64,000 nt of DNA from Chitinophaga pinensis (GTDB taxonomy: Bacteria > Bacteroidota > Bacteroidia > UBA4408). A model generated the notes under the pieces. The model was not told where the DNA came from. It made no database searches and saw nothing but the letters and a program-made list of their open reading frames with translations. Both the position numbers and the translations under genes were made by a program. How positions within the stretch are numbered: the stretch's first letter is position 1; each line of letters opens with the position of its first letter. Below are positions 34,735-44,700 of the stretch, one piece after another. Where the stretch lies: assembly GCA_945861665.1 (NCBI GenBank), contig CAMAVS010000004.1:62001-126000 (forward strand). Direction: 5' to 3'.

Positions 34735-35964
34735 CTACCCCTCCAATTCCAACAAAACCCCTTCCACCGTCTTTTTAGCTTCAAAAAAGGAAAGGAGTTT
34801 CAAGAGTACTTCTTCAATAACGCTATCGGGACAAGAGGCTCCGCTGGTTAAAATAATGCTAACGGGTGTGTGTGAATTAAGCTGTAAATAGTTTTCAGTT
34901 GTGATGTACTTTTGGGTATGATAATTAAAATGGTTGATTTGAGAAGAAGAGATGAGTTGTTTTGCCGATGTTATAAAATAAGTTTGTAATTTTTCCTCAC
35001 ACAATTCCACAATGTGCGAAGTGTTCGAACTGTTGTATCCTCCAACTACAATGGCAAAGTCGGCATTTTGTTTTAACAGCTCGTAGGTTGAATCCTGGTT
35101 TTCGTTGGTGGCATAACACAGCGTATCGCGTGTATCGGCAAAATGCTCCTTAATATATTGTTCACCGTATTTTTGAATCATTGTTTGCTTGAAATAATCC
35201 GCAATTTGTGCCGTTTCAGTCGCCAACATTGTTGTTTGATTTATCACTCCCAGCCTGTCCAAATCTACATTCGGGTCGAAACCTTCCGAAAATCTGTTGG
35301 CAAACAATTCAAAAAAAGTATCTCGACTTATTTTCCCCAATATTACATCACCCAACAAATAAGCTTCCTTTATATCCTTTATTACAATGGAGGGTGCATT
35401 TAATTCAGAACGCGAAAAAGTTGCACGCGTTTCTTCGTGGTTGTGCTTTCCGTGAATCACAATGGAATACTTTTCTTCTCCTAATTTTTCCGACTTTTTC
35501 CACACCCGTTCCACAAAAGGACAAGTGGTATTGTAACGCTGCGGCTCAATACCTCGCTTTTTTAATTCTTCCTCAATGGCAATGGTGGCACCGAATGCTG
35601 GAATAATTACAATATCGTTTGCAGTTAATGTATCCCAGGCAATTAATTGCCCCCCTTCGGTATCCATCAAAAAGCTTACACCACGACTTAATAAATCGTT
35701 GTTCACTTCAGGATTGTGAATCATTTGGCTCAGCAAATAAATACGTTTATCCGGATTTTCTTCAATTGCTCGATACGATATTTCAATAGCATTCTCAACA
35801 CCGTAACAAAAACCAAAATGCCTTGCAATGTAAAATCGTACTGCTCCAAAGTCGAGCACTGTGGGTGAAAAATCTTTTTTCTTGGGGTCTTGTTTTTTAC
35901 GTACTTCCTTAATTTTACCAATAACGGAACTGCGATAAAATTCGGGAATATTAAAGGTTTTCAT
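34735..35964 (-). CDS. ispH: 4-hydroxy-3-methylbut-2-enyl diphosphate reductase
   Basis: This 409-residue iron-sulfur enzyme performs the last MEP-pathway step, making IPP and DMAPP. The three cluster cysteines are in HFGFCYGV, TTCPFVERV and TSGASCPDS; substrate His residues are in QMIHNPEVN and GKHNHEET, and the catalytic Glu region follows. It is the long form found in Bacteroidota, with an N-terminal extension of about 50 residues before the first Cys. It is transcribed alone, 30 bases downstream of the mntH stop. Confidence 0.96.
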   Translation of the reverse strand: MKTFNIPEFYRSSVIGKIKEVRKKQDPKKKDFSPTVLDFGAVRFYIARHFGFCYGVENAIEISYRAIEENPDKRIYLLSQMIHNPEVNNDLLSRGVSFLMDTEGGQLIAWDTLTANDIVIIPAFGATIAIEEELKKRGIEPQRYNTTCPFVERVWKKSEKLGEEKYSIVIHGKHNHEETRATFSRSELNAPSIVIKDIKEAYLLGDVILGKISRDTFFELFANRFSEGFDPNVDLDRLGVINQTTMLATETAQIADYFKQTMIQKYGEQYIKEHFADTRDTLCYATNENQDSTYELLKQNADFAIVVGGYNSSNTSHIVELCEEKLQTYFITSAKQLISSSQINHFNYHTQKYITTENYLQLNSHTPVSIILTSGASCPDSVIEEVLLKLLSFFEAKKTVEGVLLELEG

Positions 35965-35994
35965 AAGGCATAAAATTACACATAATATTTATGT

Positions 35995-37875
35995 CTATAC
36001 AATGAGTACCGGAACTTTTATTCTGTGTCGCACAGCATCCAAGGTTGTACCGAATAACAAATCTTTAAAGCCAGTATGTCCGTGCGCTCCCATTACCAAC
36101 AAATCGCTATTCAATTGGTTTACTATTGTGGGAATGGCTTTTTTAGGATTACCAAAACCCAATTGAATGGATACATTAAAACCTTGTTCATTGAGTCGTT
36201 CCGAATAATTTTTCAAAAACACCTTATCCGATTCACTTTCCATATCGTTTATTTCATTTCCTACCACCATTGCTCCTACTGTTTCAACAATGTGTATGAG
36301 CGTATATTTTGCAGACTTACCTCCCTGCGCCAATGCATGATTGATTGCTTTTTCATCCGAACCCGAAAAATCTACTGTAATGGCAATGTTGCTGTAGTTT
36401 GTAGGTTTAAAATCTTTTAAGGATTTTACTTCACCGTGTAAACTCTCTTTTTTGGTAAACAATGTTCTGCTTATAAAAGGTTTAAAAGTTATGTACAACA
36501 GCAATACCATCGATAAAACAACCAATGGGATAACTGTAAAAGATAAGAGTGTTGAATGCTCTGATGTGCTTAACCAACCGCCCAATACTCCAATAACTAA
36601 CTTTACATTGAGTCCTACAATAATAAGTGCACAAAGCCAGGAAGCCAATTTGGTTTTAAAACCGATGGTAAATTCACCCATTTTTCTTTTATCGCTTACA
36701 AAATGAATGAGGGGAATAATGGCAAAACCCAATTGTAAACTTAATATTACCTGACTTAGCACCAATAATTTTCCGGTAACCGATTCACCAAAATAGTAAA
36801 TGGTTACAAAGGCAGGAACAATGGCTATTAATCGCGTTAAAATACGCCTTACCCAAGGTTGTATACGCAAATTCAAATAGCCTTCCATAACTATTTGCCC
36901 CGCAAGTGTTCCCGTTATGGTACTGCTTTGTCCGGCTGCAATAAGCGCTATGGCAAACAATATGGCGGCCCAGCGAGTTCCTAAGGTTGGTTCTAAAAAT
37001 TTATAGGCTTGTTGTATTTCGGCAACTTCAAAAAATCCTTGATTGTAAAATGCAGTTGCTGCCAATATAAGTATGGCTGCATTCACAAAAAAAGCTGCAT
37101 TGAGTGCAATAAAGGAATCGATGAAATTAAAATGGATTGCTTTTTTAATACCTGTTGAGCTGCGTTCAAATTTACGTGTTTGAACCAAGGATGAATGCAA
37201 ATACAAGTTGTGCGGCATTACAGTTGCTCCAATTATTCCTATTGCAATGTACAATGCATCGTTGCTTGGCAGTGAGGGAATAAATCCTTTCGCTATTTGA
37301 GATACATCAGGAGAGGCAAAAAGCATTTCAAGAAAAAAGCAGGAACCTATAATTAACACTAGTGTTAATATAAATGCCTCCATTTTTCGTATGCCGTAAT
37401 TGATAAGAAATAACAACAAGAAAGTATCCAATACGGAGATACACACTCCTGCCAATAATGGAATATCAAACAACAATAAAAGTCCGATTGCCATACCCAG
37501 TACCTCGGCAAGGTCGCAGGCAGCAATTGCTATTTCGGCTAATATGTACAAGAAAAAATTAATTACGGGTCCGTAATTTTCACGCGAAGCTTGTGCCAAA
37601 TCCCTTCCTTGCACCAAACCCAATCGGGCACTTAAACTTTGTAACAACAATGCCATTAAATTCGACATCAGCAATACCCACAACAAACTATAACCAAACT
37701 TGCTACCACCGGCTATGTCGGTTGCCCAATTTCCTGGATCCATATACCCAACGCTTACCATATAGGCGGGTCCCATAAATGCAAGTAACTTTTTCCAAAA
37801 ACCTGTTTTCACTTTTGTGTCTACACTTTCGTGAACTTCGGACAAGGAGCGTGATTCTGATTTATTGTCTTTCAT
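35995..37875 (-). CDS. mntH: Nramp-family Mn2+/Fe2+ transporter fused to a universal stress protein domain
   Basis: This protein has 626 residues. The N-terminal 465 form an Nramp transporter with about 11 membrane helices: helix 1 metal site SVGYMDPGNWATD, helix 6 ATVMPHNLYLHS and the GQSSTITGT loop, all intact. It imports Mn2+ (or Fe2+) with protons. The C-terminal 150 residues form a cytoplasmic UspA domain (ITVDFSGSDEKAINHAL to the ATP-binding GAHGHTGFKDLLFG), a fusion that could sense nucleotide state. It is co-transcribed with the DtxR-type regulator, whose stop overlaps this start (TAATG). Confidence 0.94.
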   Translation of the reverse strand: MKDNKSESRSLSEVHESVDTKVKTGFWKKLLAFMGPAYMVSVGYMDPGNWATDIAGGSKFGYSLLWVLLMSNLMALLLQSLSARLGLVQGRDLAQASRENYGPVINFFLYILAEIAIAACDLAEVLGMAIGLLLLFDIPLLAGVCISVLDTFLLLFLINYGIRKMEAFILTLVLIIGSCFFLEMLFASPDVSQIAKGFIPSLPSNDALYIAIGIIGATVMPHNLYLHSSLVQTRKFERSSTGIKKAIHFNFIDSFIALNAAFFVNAAILILAATAFYNQGFFEVAEIQQAYKFLEPTLGTRWAAILFAIALIAAGQSSTITGTLAGQIVMEGYLNLRIQPWVRRILTRLIAIVPAFVTIYYFGESVTGKLLVLSQVILSLQLGFAIIPLIHFVSDKRKMGEFTIGFKTKLASWLCALIIVGLNVKLVIGVLGGWLSTSEHSTLLSFTVIPLVVLSMVLLLYITFKPFISRTLFTKKESLHGEVKSLKDFKPTNYSNIAITVDFSGSDEKAINHALAQGGKSAKYTLIHIVETVGAMVVGNEINDMESESDKVFLKNYSERLNEQGFNVSIQLGFGNPKKAIPTIVNQLNSDLLVMGAHGHTGFKDLLFGTTLDAVRHRIKVPVLIV

Positions 37876-38531
37876 TATTTTTTACTGACTAAAATGTTCT
37901 TTGCTACTTCGTTGCTGATAAATACTTTCTTTCCACTCAATTGAGCTTGTAAAGACTTATCATACAATGCTCTTTCTTTTACTTTTATTTCCTTTCCCAA
38001 TACAATTCCTGCACTGTCGAGGTACTGCAAAAAGGACGAGGAATGGTCGACAACACCTGTAATAATATAGGATTTATTGAGTACTGCCTCTTCTAATAAT
38101 TGTGACTTGGTATTATGGAATTTCCCATCTCCATCAGGAATTGGATCACCGTGTGGGTCGAATTTCGGAAAACCTAAAAACCTGTCCAGCTTTTCGGTTA
38201 GTTCATTTGAATGGATGTGTTCAAGCTCTTCGGCAATTCCGTGTACCTGATCCCATTTAAAATTCAATTTTTTTACTAAAAAAAATTCCCATAAGCGGTG
38301 TTTTCGAATAATATTTACTGCTATTTTTTTACCTGAAGTGGTGAGCGAAACACCTTGGTATTTTTGATAATGAATTGATTTTTTTAGCGACAACTTCTTC
38401 AGCATATCCGTAACTGTAGCTGCTTTTGTAGACATTTTTTTGGCAATTGAATTGGTACTCACTTCACTATCGGTTTGCTCCGTTAGTTTGTAAATTGCCT
38501 TTAAATAATTTTCCTCAGTAAATGAATTCAT
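37875..38531 (-). CDS. mntR: DtxR/MntR-family metal-dependent repressor
   Basis: This regulator has 218 residues. The N-terminal winged helix (about 1-62, FTEENYLKAIYKL, SIAKKMSTKAATVTDMLKKL) is followed by the metal-binding dimerisation domain with HRLWEFFLV and EELEHIHSNELTEKLDRFLGFP, and a C-terminal FeoA/SH3-like domain (about 145-215). With Mn2+ or Fe2+ bound it should repress its own operon with mntH. ATG 38531 is preferred to 38549, where translation would begin inside the promoter. A matching palindrome lies in the promoter (38563-38578). Confidence 0.93.
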   Translation of the reverse strand: MNSFTEENYLKAIYKLTEQTDSEVSTNSIAKKMSTKAATVTDMLKKLSLKKSIHYQKYQGVSLTTSGKKIAVNIIRKHRLWEFFLVKKLNFKWDQVHGIAEELEHIHSNELTEKLDRFLGFPKFDPHGDPIPDGDGKFHNTKSQLLEEAVLNKSYIITGVVDHSSSFLQYLDSAGIVLGKEIKVKERALYDKSLQAQLSGKKVFISNEVAKNILVSKK

Positions 38532-38546
38532 CGGTATAAATTTATA

Positions 38547-38578
38547 CAAATGTAAATAATTTTTTAGACTAATCTAAA
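38547..38578 (-). promoter_or_regulatory. mntR-mntH promoter with DtxR-type operator
   Basis: On the minus strand the palindrome TTTAGA-4-TCTAAA (38563-38578), close to DtxR/MntR boxes, ends nine bases upstream of the -7 element TACATTTG (38554-38547), covering the place of the -33 element. Bound repressor would block RNA polymerase. The ATG of mntR follows 16 bases after the -7 element. Confidence 0.65.
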
Positions 38579-38620
38579 TTTTTATCAAAATTATCACGGC
38601 AAACAATTTTGAAATAAATA

Positions 38621-38649
38621 TTGTTTATACCATTTATTTTATAAATTTG
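38621..38649 (+). promoter_or_regulatory. Promoter of the DUF3276 gene
   Basis: TTG (38621-38623), 18 bases and TAAATTTG (38642-38649) match the consensus, 21 bases before the ATG at 38671. It diverges from the mntR promoter, with the operator between the two. Confidence 0.65.
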
Positions 38650-38670
38650 TGATAAGAAACAAACAAAATT

Positions 38671-39012
38671 ATGGGAGAATTTGACAATAAAGACAAGGAA
38701 GAAATCTTTGCAAAGTCGGTAAGAGCAGGTAAAAGAACGTATTTCTTTGATGTAAAAGCTACTAAAAGTAATGATTATTACCTTACGATTACGGAGAGTA
38801 AGAAACGTTTTACCGATGACGGTAAGTTTACTTATGAAAAACACAAAATATTTCTATATAAAGAAGATTTTGATAAGTTCCTGGATGGATTGAATGAAAC
38901 CTTAGATTATATTAAAAAGGAACAGCCTTACACTCCTCCTATCAGAGAAACTTCCAGCAATGGAACTTCTGATAGCTATTCCAATGTGAGTTTTGAAGAT
39001 TTAGATAAATAA
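38671..39012 (+). CDS. DUF3276 (PUR-domain) nucleic-acid-binding protein
   Basis: This 113-residue cytoplasmic protein has one PUR repeat (about 10-85: IFAKSVRAGKRTYFFDVKATKSNDYYLTITESK, then the long helix EDFDKFLDGLNETLDYI) and a Ser/Asn-rich tail. PUR domains bind single-stranded purine-rich DNA or RNA, as in Borrelia BpuR. It has its own promoter and a terminator. Its targets are unknown. Confidence 0.9.
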   Translation: MGEFDNKDKEEIFAKSVRAGKRTYFFDVKATKSNDYYLTITESKKRFTDDGKFTYEKHKIFLYKEDFDKFLDGLNETLDYIKKEQPYTPPIRETSSNGTSDSYSNVSFEDLDK

Positions 39013-39034
39013 GTTAAAAATAGCTATACTGAAA

Positions 39035-39062
39035 AACCTCAGATTGTATCTGGGGTTTTTTT
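39035..39062 (+). terminator. Terminator after the DUF3276 gene
   Basis: An AACCTCAGAT/ATCTGGGGTT stem with one G-T pair and a TGT loop is followed by a T-run, 22 bases after the stop and 14 before nth. Confidence 0.85.
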
Positions 39063-39075
39063 ATTATCCATATAA

Positions 39076-39717
39076 ATGTTAAAAAAAGAGCGATTCGCAA
39101 AGATACTGGCTTATTTTATAAAAAACAGTCCGGTTGCTGAAACAGAACTGCAGTATAAGAATCCCTTTCAATTATTGGTTGCTGTGATACTGTCGGCTCA
39201 GTGCACCGACAAAAGAGTAAATACGATTACCCCTTCCCTCTTTAATAAATATCCCGATGCACCCAGTATGGCACTTGCACACTCGGATGATATCTTTAAA
39301 TTGATAAGAAGTATCAGTTATCCCAATAACAAAGCAAAACACTTGGTTGGCATGGCACAAAAGCTTGGACGTGAATTTAAGAATACAATTCCTTCCGATA
39401 TTGCAGCATTGCAAACACTACCGGGCGTAGGGCGAAAAACAGCCAATGTAATTGCGTCAGTAATTTACAATAAACCGGCAATGGCCGTTGATACACACGT
39501 ATTTAGGGTTTCGGCACGACTTGGACTCACCACCAATGCTAAAACACCACTGGCAACAGAAATACAATTGGTAAAACACATACCAGAAAAGCTCATTGCA
39601 ACGGCACACCATTGGCTCATTTTACACGGTCGCTATGTTTGTTTGGCACGCAAACCAAATTGCAGTGAGTGTGAACTTAAGACTTATTGTAAATACTACT
39701 CTCAATTGTACAAATAA
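39076..39717 (+). CDS. nth: Endonuclease III
   Basis: This 213-residue DNA glycosylase/AP lyase removes oxidised pyrimidines. The helix-hairpin-helix is LPGVGRKTANV (catalytic Lys), the catalytic Asp is in AVDTHVFRV, and the C-terminal 4Fe-4S cluster C-x6-C-x2-C-x5-C is seen as CLARKPNCSECELKTYC. N-terminal LSAQCTDKRVN is diagnostic. The length matches E. coli Nth. It follows the DUF3276 terminator and so probably has its own promoter. Confidence 0.97.
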   Translation: MLKKERFAKILAYFIKNSPVAETELQYKNPFQLLVAVILSAQCTDKRVNTITPSLFNKYPDAPSMALAHSDDIFKLIRSISYPNNKAKHLVGMAQKLGREFKNTIPSDIAALQTLPGVGRKTANVIASVIYNKPAMAVDTHVFRVSARLGLTTNAKTPLATEIQLVKHIPEKLIATAHHWLILHGRYVCLARKPNCSECELKTYCKYYSQLYK

Positions 39718-39934
39718 TGAAACAATTTGAAAGATACTAGTGGTTATATTTATATTTATTAATATGTCGAAAGCTAAATGCTTGAAATATTATAATATGT
39801 AAACCGAAATAATGAGACTAATTGCAATTTCCATTTCATTCTAAACTAGTGATATTAAATTGTTTTCTAAAAATGAACTATTAAAACAATTATTCAAGCT
39901 AAGTTCGTTACTTTTATGCTTTTAATTTTCAATT

Positions 39935-41737
39935 ATGACTCGTAAAAATAAAGATACGGATGATTTACCAAAAGTTAAACTGAACAAAGAAAACCTCAAA
40001 AAAGCTACCCGTATTTTTAAGTTTATTGGTCCGCATAAGTTGAAGTTCTTTATAGGAATGATATTCTTGGCACTTACCGGTGCTACTGCCCTTATTTTTC
40101 CAAAACTTATGGGACAATTAATGGGCGTGGCGGGTAACAGTAAAAGTGTATCGATCGACCTAATCAACAAAGCCAACGATGTGGGTATTAAAATGATTAT
40201 ACTTTTTGCTTTACAAGCCATATTCTCTTTTTTTAGGGTAGTACTTTTTGTAAATGTTACCGAGAATATGCTCGCTTCCTTACGACAAGCAACCTATGGT
40301 CAATTAATAAAAATGCCAATGACCTTCTTTTCGCAGCACCAAGCAACAGAACTTAGCAGCCGTATTGGATCGGACATAACACAAATACAGGACACCTTTA
40401 CTACCAACATTGCCGAATTTATACGTCAGCTCATTATTATTGTAGGTGGCATTACAATGATTTGTTTTACCTCGTATGAACTGGCTATTATTATGCTTTC
40501 CATTATTCCATTGTTAGCTTTGCTCACAGTCTATTTTGGAAGAAAAATTCGCAATATTTCAAAAAATGTACAGGATAAAATAGCTGAGTCCAACATCATT
40601 GTAGGTGAAACCTTTCAAGGTATTTCAAATGTAAAATCATTTGCTAATGAATTTTTTGAAATAGCACGATATAAAAAAAGCACAGAAACCATTGCTCAAT
40701 TGGCAATGAAAGGAGGCTTGGCACGTGGCGCATTTTTCTCCTTTATTATATTTTGTCTGTTTGGTGCCATCATACTCATTGTGTGGTATGCCGTAACAAT
40801 GAATATGAGTATGGAAAAAATGATGACTTTTATGTTCTATACTGTTTTCGTAGCAGCTTCCATTGGTGGAATTGCGGAACAATATTCACAAATACAAAAA
40901 GCCATCGGTGCAACCGACCGAGTAATGGATATTTTGGATGAAGATCCTGAAAAAATTGATTTGAATTATAATTTAAATCCTGTAAAACTAAAAATAGAAG
41001 GGCATGTTCAACTCGAAAATGTTGCCTTCTCCTACCCTAGCAGAAAAGATTTTGAAGTACTAAAAGATATTTCATTTAGTGCAAAAAAGGGTGAAACAAT
41101 TGCCCTGGTTGGCCCAAGCGGTTCTGGTAAATCAACGTTGGCCGGACTAATACTTCGTTTTTACGATCCTCAAGAAGGTCGTATTTTAATTGATGGAAAA
41201 AACTCAACCGATTATTCCTTAACTGAATTGCGTAACCAAATGGCAATAGTACCGCAGGATGTATTATTGTTTGGTGGAAATATAAAAGAAAACATTGCAT
41301 ACGGTAAGCCCGATGCTACGATAGAAGAAATTATAGAAGCTGCCAGAAAAGCGAACGCATTGAGTTTCATTGAAAGCTTCCCAGATAAATTCAATACAAT
41401 GGTTGGTGATAGAGGTATTCAATTATCTGGTGGACAACGCCAGAGAATAGCCATTGCAAGAGCGGTATTGAAAAACCCTGCCATATTAATTTTGGATGAA
41501 GCTACTAGCTCGCTCGATTCTGAATCAGAACATTTGGTGCAAGAAGCTTTAGACAAATTGATGCAAGGAAGGACTTCCTTTGTTATTGCACACCGTTTAT
41601 CTACTATCCGCAATGCCGATAAAATAATTGTTATTGAGAATGGTAAAGTAAAAGAAAGTGGTACACACGATGAACTTATTAAACTTGACAGCGGTTTGTA
41701 TAAAAGTTTAAGCAGATTACAATTTGAACCCAATTAA
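39935..41737 (+). CDS. ABC exporter, MsbA-like half-transporter
   Basis: This 600-residue protein has a membrane domain of six helices (about 35-320) and a C-terminal ATPase with Walker A GPSGSGKST, Q-loop VPQDVLLF, signature LSGGQRQRIAIARA, Walker B LILDEATSSLD and the His switch in IAHRLSTI. It is a homodimeric exporter of the MsbA/lipid-flippase type by overall length and sequence; substrate specificity is not certain. The next gene starts three bases after the stop, so the helicase-nuclease gene is co-transcribed. Confidence 0.92.
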   Translation: MTRKNKDTDDLPKVKLNKENLKKATRIFKFIGPHKLKFFIGMIFLALTGATALIFPKLMGQLMGVAGNSKSVSIDLINKANDVGIKMIILFALQAIFSFFRVVLFVNVTENMLASLRQATYGQLIKMPMTFFSQHQATELSSRIGSDITQIQDTFTTNIAEFIRQLIIIVGGITMICFTSYELAIIMLSIIPLLALLTVYFGRKIRNISKNVQDKIAESNIIVGETFQGISNVKSFANEFFEIARYKKSTETIAQLAMKGGLARGAFFSFIIFCLFGAIILIVWYAVTMNMSMEKMMTFMFYTVFVAASIGGIAEQYSQIQKAIGATDRVMDILDEDPEKIDLNYNLNPVKLKIEGHVQLENVAFSYPSRKDFEVLKDISFSAKKGETIALVGPSGSGKSTLAGLILRFYDPQEGRILIDGKNSTDYSLTELRNQMAIVPQDVLLFGGNIKENIAYGKPDATIEEIIEAARKANALSFIESFPDKFNTMVGDRGIQLSGGQRQRIAIARAVLKNPAILILDEATSSLDSESEHLVQEALDKLMQGRTSFVIAHRLSTIRNADKIIVIENGKVKESGTHDELIKLDSGLYKSLSRLQFEPN

Positions 41738-41740
41738 CGA

Positions 41741-44700
41741 TTGAACTTCACCGTATATAAATCATCGGCAGGATCGGGGAAAACATTCACCCTTGTAAAG
41801 GAGTATCTCAAACTTGCTTTAAAAGGTGATAACGTTAAAGAATACAAATCTATTTTAGCGATTACGTTTACCAACAAGGCTGCGGCCGAAATGAAAGAAA
41901 GAGTGCTCTTGGCACTTAAAAGTTTTTCGAGCAAAGAAAAACTGGAAGGAACACCACTATTTTTACTTCTTGAATTGGAAAAAGAACTAAAGCTTCCTCA
42001 ACACGAAATTCGTGCGAAAGCTAAAAAAGTAATCAGCTCAATGCTTCACAATTATTCCGACATAGGCATTAGCACCATTGATAAATTCACCCATAGAATT
42101 ATTCGAACATTTGCTTACGACCTGCACATTAAAATGAATTTTTCGGTAGAGACCGATGAAAAAGAGATGTTGGAAAAGGCAATTGATATGGTGTTGAGTA
42201 AAATTGGTGAAGATGTTAAACTCACAGAGGTTCTTAAAGAATTTACAGTGAGTAAAGCTGAAGATGAAAAAAACTGGTCGATAGAAGCTGACTTGTTTAA
42301 TTTTTCAAAAAGCTTATTGAAGGACGAAGGAATTTCACACATCGACAAAATAAAAGAAATAAGCATTGATGAATTTAATGAAATAAAAAAAACGCTGCAA
42401 AATACTATTCGCGAATTCGAAAAAACGATATCCACATTTGGAAAAAAAGGATTGGCATTAATTGAATCTTTAGGTGTTGACAAAGCTTCTTTTGCAGGTG
42501 GCGCAAATGGATTACCAAAGTATTTTGAATATTTAGGAACACTCAAATTCGATAAACTAAAACCTTCAAATACGATTCAAAAGGCAATTGCTGATGATAA
42601 ATGGTTTGCAGCAAAAGCATCTGTTAGCGATAAACAAAACATTGAAAGTATCAAAGTACGCTTATTGGAAATATACAATAAGGCAATACAGACAATAGAT
42701 TCAAACATAAAAGAAATAAGCTTGTTTAGAAGTATAAACAAAAACATTTATAGTTTAATAACACTCAATGAAATAGAAAAAGCAATTGTTCAAATCAAAA
42801 ACGAGGATAATATTTTACACATTTCAGAATTCAACAAGCGAATTGCGAACATCGTAATGTATGAGTCGGCTCCTTTTATTTACGAAAGACTCGGCGAAAA
42901 ATACAAGCATTTCCTGATTGATGAATTTCAAGATACCTCAGTATTACAATGGCATAATTTGTTGCCACTTATCGACAATTCACTCGCCAACGGAAATTTC
43001 AATATGTTAGTAGGCGATGGAAAACAATCTATTTACCGTTGGCGTGGTGGTGATGTAGAGCAATTTACCGCATTACCCGAAATGAAAATGTCGAGCAATT
43101 CAATTGTACAAGAAAGAGAAGCAGCATTGAAACGTTATTATTGTGGTAAAATATTACAGCAAAATTATCGCAGCAAAGCGGAGGTTGTAGAGTTTAATAA
43201 CAACTTTTTTAAAAGCTGCGCAAAACAATCTAACAACGGCTTAATTACAACCGTATACGAAAAGGGGGAGCAATTGTGTGATCCGACCAACATAGGTGGA
43301 GGTGTAAGCATTGAGTTCATCAAAAAAGATGAAGAAAATGAATTTACATACGATGAACAAAGCTGTTTTAAAATACTTCAAACAATTCATCAACTGCAAG
43401 AAGATAATTTTGAACTGCGCGACATAGCAATCATTTGCCGTATTAATTCAAAAGCAAATATAGTAGCTAATTACCTTATTGAAAATGGTATTCCTATTCT
43501 TTCAAAAGAATCGCTTTTGCTGTCTAGCTCACCTTATGTAAACTTTATACTGTCGACACTCGAATACATTCACAACAGATCAAACAATGTTGCAAAAGCA
43601 AACATTATTCAATTCATCTGTAAACTAAAAGATAAACAAGAAAACAGCTGTGAAGAATTAATGTCAGCCAACATCTCCGAGTTTATGGAGAAACATAAAA
43701 TCGCCTTTAATTTAAGTTATTTCAGCTCCTTGCCAATTTACGAATTGTGTGAAGAAATTATCAGAAATACGGGGTTGAATGAAAGGGCAAACCCATATAT
43801 TCAGTTTTTTTTAGATGCTGTCTACAAATTCTCGATAAAAAACAACACAGGTATAGGGGGCTTTTTAGAATGGTGGGAAAATAAAAAAAATAAACTTTCG
43901 GTAAACATTCCAGAAGGTATGAATGCAGTCAACATATTAACCATACACAAATCAAAGGGGCTTGAATTTCCCGCTGTTATATTTGCCTTTGCCAACTGGC
44001 AAGCAGTAAATAACGATGCTATATGGGTATCGGTAGAAAACGACAAAATACCCAAATTAAAGTCGGCACTCATTCAAAAAAACAAGAATTTTGATGATAC
44101 TGACTATGCCACACTACTGGAAATAGAAAAAAGTAAAGAAAATATGGACAACCTAAATCTATTGTATGTTTCTTTAACACGACCAATGGAAAGATTATAC
44201 ATTATAACAGATAAAGCCTACGGACAAAAAAAAATAGCCAACTACTATCAAAATTATTTAACGGAAATAGGTGAATGGGACAATGATAAAACTAGCTACC
44301 ATTTTGGACTGTTCAAAAAGTATGTACACAATAATAATAAAAAAATTAAAAAGCCAATTACACTCACTAAAATCATTTCAGAGCCTTGGCAGGATAAACT
44401 AAGAATTAGTACAGACTACCAAAGCGTAGACCAAAATTTTGATAATAAAAATCAAAAAAAATACGGAAATCTCCTTCACACTGCTCTCTCTAAAATTAAA
44501 AATTTAGATGATGTTGAAGCATCCTTGTCAAATATGTTGCAAAAAGGACTGATTAACTTAGAAGAGAGCAAAAAACTAAATACAATAATTGTAACCCTGA
44601 TAAGTAATAAAGACATTCATCCATTTTTTACTGAAGAATTAAATAGTAAAAACGAAAGAGATATACTGCTCCCAAACGGTGAAACATACCGTCCTGACAG

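Noticed and set aside
38536-38547. TATAAATTTATA palindrome in the mntR leader
   Set aside because: It is pure A/T in an AT-rich genome and can arise by chance; the TTTAGA/TCTAAA box is the better operator.
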